Assembly (NCBI GenBank): GCA_964605235.1 | Contig: CAZSBB010000049.1 | Span: 1 to 41,496, forward strand | Source of the DNA: CAZSBB01 sp964605235 | Lineage (GTDB): Bacteria > Planctomycetota > Phycisphaerae > Phycisphaerales > Phycisphaeraceae | Direction of reading: 5' to 3' | DNA length: 41,496 nucleotides | Shown: piece by piece, positions 40,002 through 41,496 of the stretch | How the letters are laid out: each line of letters starts with the position of its first letter | How positions within the stretch are numbered: position 1 is the stretch's first letter | The notes under the pieces: generated by a model | The model's input: the letters and a program-made list of their open reading frames with translations, nothing else | Told to the model about the DNA's origin: nothing | Databases searched by the model: none | Made by a program: the position numbers and the translations under genes

Positions 40002-41309
40002 TCAGCGCGGCTCGATGATCTTGATGCCATCACCGACCAGCGACGCCGACACCGGTGCGCCCTGGCCCGCCTGCAGGGCTTCGTGGTTCTTTTGCGCTAC
40101 GATGCCAGCCGCTTCAATGATGCGCACCACATCGCGCTGGCTGGCGGCCGAGGGGTAGGTGGCTTCGAGGCTGGCGCAGTCCTCGCCCAGCAGCCGGCGG
40201 CGGATGATCGCCAGCAGGCCTGAGACGATGGAGGCTTTGCCGTAGCCGAAGATTTCCAGATTGCCCCCGGCATGCTGGATGCGGCCGCCGAAGGTCGGGT
40301 TGCGGGTGCGGGTGCCGTCGCCGGTGACGGTTTCACGGAAGCCGCGGTCCTGCTGATCGACGAAGCCGCGGCCGTAGATGCCGTAGAGTTCGATTTCCTG
40401 ATTGACCGCGCCTTCGAACTCGGCGGGGTTGATCCAGTTGTTGTTGTAGTCGCCGCGCATGCCGTTGTCATAGGTCACCGCCACGTCGAGGCTGTCCCAG
40501 GTGTGGATGGCGTGCTGGCGTTTGAAGCTGTGGGGGTCGATGCGCTTGCGCCTGGCGATTTCCAGGTGATGTTTGTCCCAGTGTTCCAGCAGGTTTTTCT
40601 GGCCGGTGGCGTAGACCGCCACGGGCTTGACCTTCAGGTAGTGATGCACGACATCCAGCCAGTGGCAGCCGACGTAGGCGAAGGGGTTGGATTTTTCCGC
40701 CCAGGCGAAGATTTCCGTGCTGACTTCCAGCGGTTCTTCGAGCACCGCGCGCACGCGATTGAGCGGGCCATATTTCCGTTCGGCATTGAGCATCATTTCC
40801 CGCACGAACGGGTCGTAGCGCTTGTGCATGTCCACCGCGACGATGCGCTGGGCTTTGCGGGCGCGGGAGACGATCTCATCCGTTTCCGCCACGCTCAGGC
40901 ACAGCGGCTTTTCAGTGATGACATCGAGCCCGGCATCGAGCGCGTCGAGGATCGGCTGATGGTGCAGATGGTCGGGGGTGGCGACGAACAACACATCCGG
41001 CTGATGCTGGGCGATGATGTCGCGCCAGACGGTTTCGCCGTAGTGCGCGGTGAGCGGGGCGTCGGGGAAATCCTGTTTGTACCACTGCACCAGCTTGCCG
41101 GCCGTGCCGCTGCGGGGGCTATGGGTGCCGATGGCGACGACCTCGATGGCGATGTCCGCCACGCGCGGGGCGAAGTGGCTCATGCCGATGCTGGTCAGCG
41201 CCGGCGCGATCCCGCCGCGGGCGAAGTCCTTGAACGCCTGGCCGATGATGTCTTCAAAGAACATGCCGCCGCCGATGACAGCGACCCGAATTTTGCGTGG
41301 TTGGCTCAT
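40002..41309 (-). CDS. Gfo/Idh/MocA-family oxidoreductase
   Basis: A 435-residue NAD(P)-dependent sugar oxidoreductase. The N-terminal Rossmann fold shows VAVIGGGMFFEDIIG; then DVLFVATPDHLHHQPILDALDAGLDVITEKPLCLS with the Glu-Lys-Pro motif, VDMHKRYDP and GCHWLDVVHHYL, where His and Asp of the second half form the catalytic pair. The C-terminal beta-sheet domain ends IIEPR. The family oxidises or epimerises cyclic sugars, inositols or exposed glycans. TATCCT sits 8 nt before the ATG. It heads an operon with the propeller-like gene, 28 bp downstream. Substrate cannot be deduced. Confidence 0.93.
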   Translation of the reverse strand: MSQPRKIRVAVIGGGMFFEDIIGQAFKDFARGGIAPALTSIGMSHFAPRVADIAIEVVAIGTHSPRSGTAGKLVQWYKQDFPDAPLTAHYGETVWRDIIAQHQPDVLFVATPDHLHHQPILDALDAGLDVITEKPLCLSVAETDEIVSRARKAQRIVAVDMHKRYDPFVREMMLNAERKYGPLNRVRAVLEEPLEVSTEIFAWAEKSNPFAYVGCHWLDVVHHYLKVKPVAVYATGQKNLLEHWDKHHLEIARRKRIDPHSFKRQHAIHTWDSLDVAVTYDNGMRGDYNNNWINPAEFEGAVNQEIELYGIYGRGFVDQQDRGFRETVTGDGTRTRNPTFGGRIQHAGGNLEIFGYGKASIVSGLLAIIRRRLLGEDCASLEATYPSAASQRDVVRIIEAAGIVAQKNHEALQAGQGAPVSASLVGDGIKIIEPR

Positions 41310-41317
41310 GGCGAGGC

Positions 41318-41323
41318 AGGATA
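41318..41323 (-). promoter_or_regulatory. -10-like hexamer TATCCT before Gfo/Idh/MocA gene
   Basis: TATCCT ends 8 nt before the ATG at 41309, with no ribosome binding site between. Confidence 0.48.
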
Positions 41324-41384
41324 GCGAGCGCGGCGGGGGGATGCCAGACGGACGCCCGATGCGCGATGGTAGCGCTCCGGTTTG

Positions 41385-41406
41385 GCGGGCGAGTTAACTC
41401 GCCCGC
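41385..41406. repeat. 22-bp perfect palindrome
   Basis: GCGGGCGAGTT and AACTCGCCCGC form an uninterrupted 22-bp palindrome about 75 bp upstream of the Gfo/Idh/MocA start. It could be a cruciform, an operator or part of the repeat element that follows it to the window end. Confidence 0.85.
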
Positions 41407-41446
41407 TAAGCGCCATCGATGATTCTTCACCACCCGCAGGTTGTCG

Positions 41447-41496
41447 CAACCGAAGTAGAAGTGTCCCCTTATTCAACCGAGTAGAACTGTCCCCTT
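41447..41496. repeat. Truncated direct repeats (AGTAGAAnTGTCCCCTT)
   Basis: Two near-identical 23-24-bp copies at 41447-41470 and 41474-41496 end in TAGAA-G/C-TGTCCCCTT. They run off the window edge, so the element is incomplete. Their look is that of short intergenic repeats associated with mobile or REP-like elements. No transposase is visible. Confidence 0.7.

Overview
This is a high-GC chromosomal window, most likely from a planctomycete-like bacterium (Planctomycetota, possibly Phycisphaerae, or a Lentisphaerae relative). The assignment is inference. It rests on a pseudopilin with a C-terminal H-X9-DG motif beside a GntR/LacI hybrid regulator, paired DUF4838 secreted proteins, an FHA membrane protein, weak Shine-Dalgarno usage and several families of intergenic palindromic repeats. 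No rRNA, tRNA, CRISPR, prophage or transposase gene was found.

Layout. 1-384: a 95-bp tandem repeat. 385-2618 (minus): FHA protein and trpB, overlapping by ATGA. 2759-3655 (plus): AraC regulator. 3692-4444 (minus): pdxJ. 4494-4589: a large inverted repeat. 4629-7472 (minus): asparagine synthetase and a secreted EEP-fold phosphoesterase. 7632-9458 (minus): aspS. 9565-10263 (plus): riboflavin synthase. 10300-15922 (minus): a six-gene MacAB-like export operon bracketed by a Cys-rich secreted protein and a Cys-containing lipoprotein. 15990-16934: Ca2+/Na+ antiporter. 17048-21479 (minus): a tightly packed sugar-acid type operon (aldolase-bicupin fusion, 2-hydroxyacid dehydrogenase, SDR, TIM-barrel isomerase). 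21591-22394: glycosyltransferase. 22517-27345 (minus): two overlapping DUF4838 genes, divergent from a plus-strand sialidase-like gene (27514-28740). 28757-30903: divergent pseudopilin and regulator. 30937-33008 (minus): DUF309, GNAT, YfcE-like and DciA-like genes. 33100-33621: shikimate kinase. 33644-34110: a gene-free stretch with two candidate minus-strand small RNAs. 34337-37256 (plus): glycerate kinase and a solute-binding protein. 37443-38585: an unknown small protein and gamma-carbonic anhydrase flanking a 27-bp perfect inverted repeat. 38588-41309 (minus): Gfo/Idh/MocA oxidoreductase and a propeller-like protein. 41385-41496: palindrome and truncated repeats.

How the genes work together. 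Housekeeping genes (trpB, pdxJ, aspS, ribE, aroK) alternate with accessory cassettes for carbohydrate or sugar-acid use and for export. A strong window-wide pattern is a -10-like hexamer (TAnnnT) ending 6-9 nt before the start codon at twelve first-in-operon genes. This implies leaderless transcription, while downstream genes are often coupled by ATGA overlaps. The least explained element is the pair of candidate sRNAs at 33690-34074, whose terminator loops are perfectly complementary over 10 nt.
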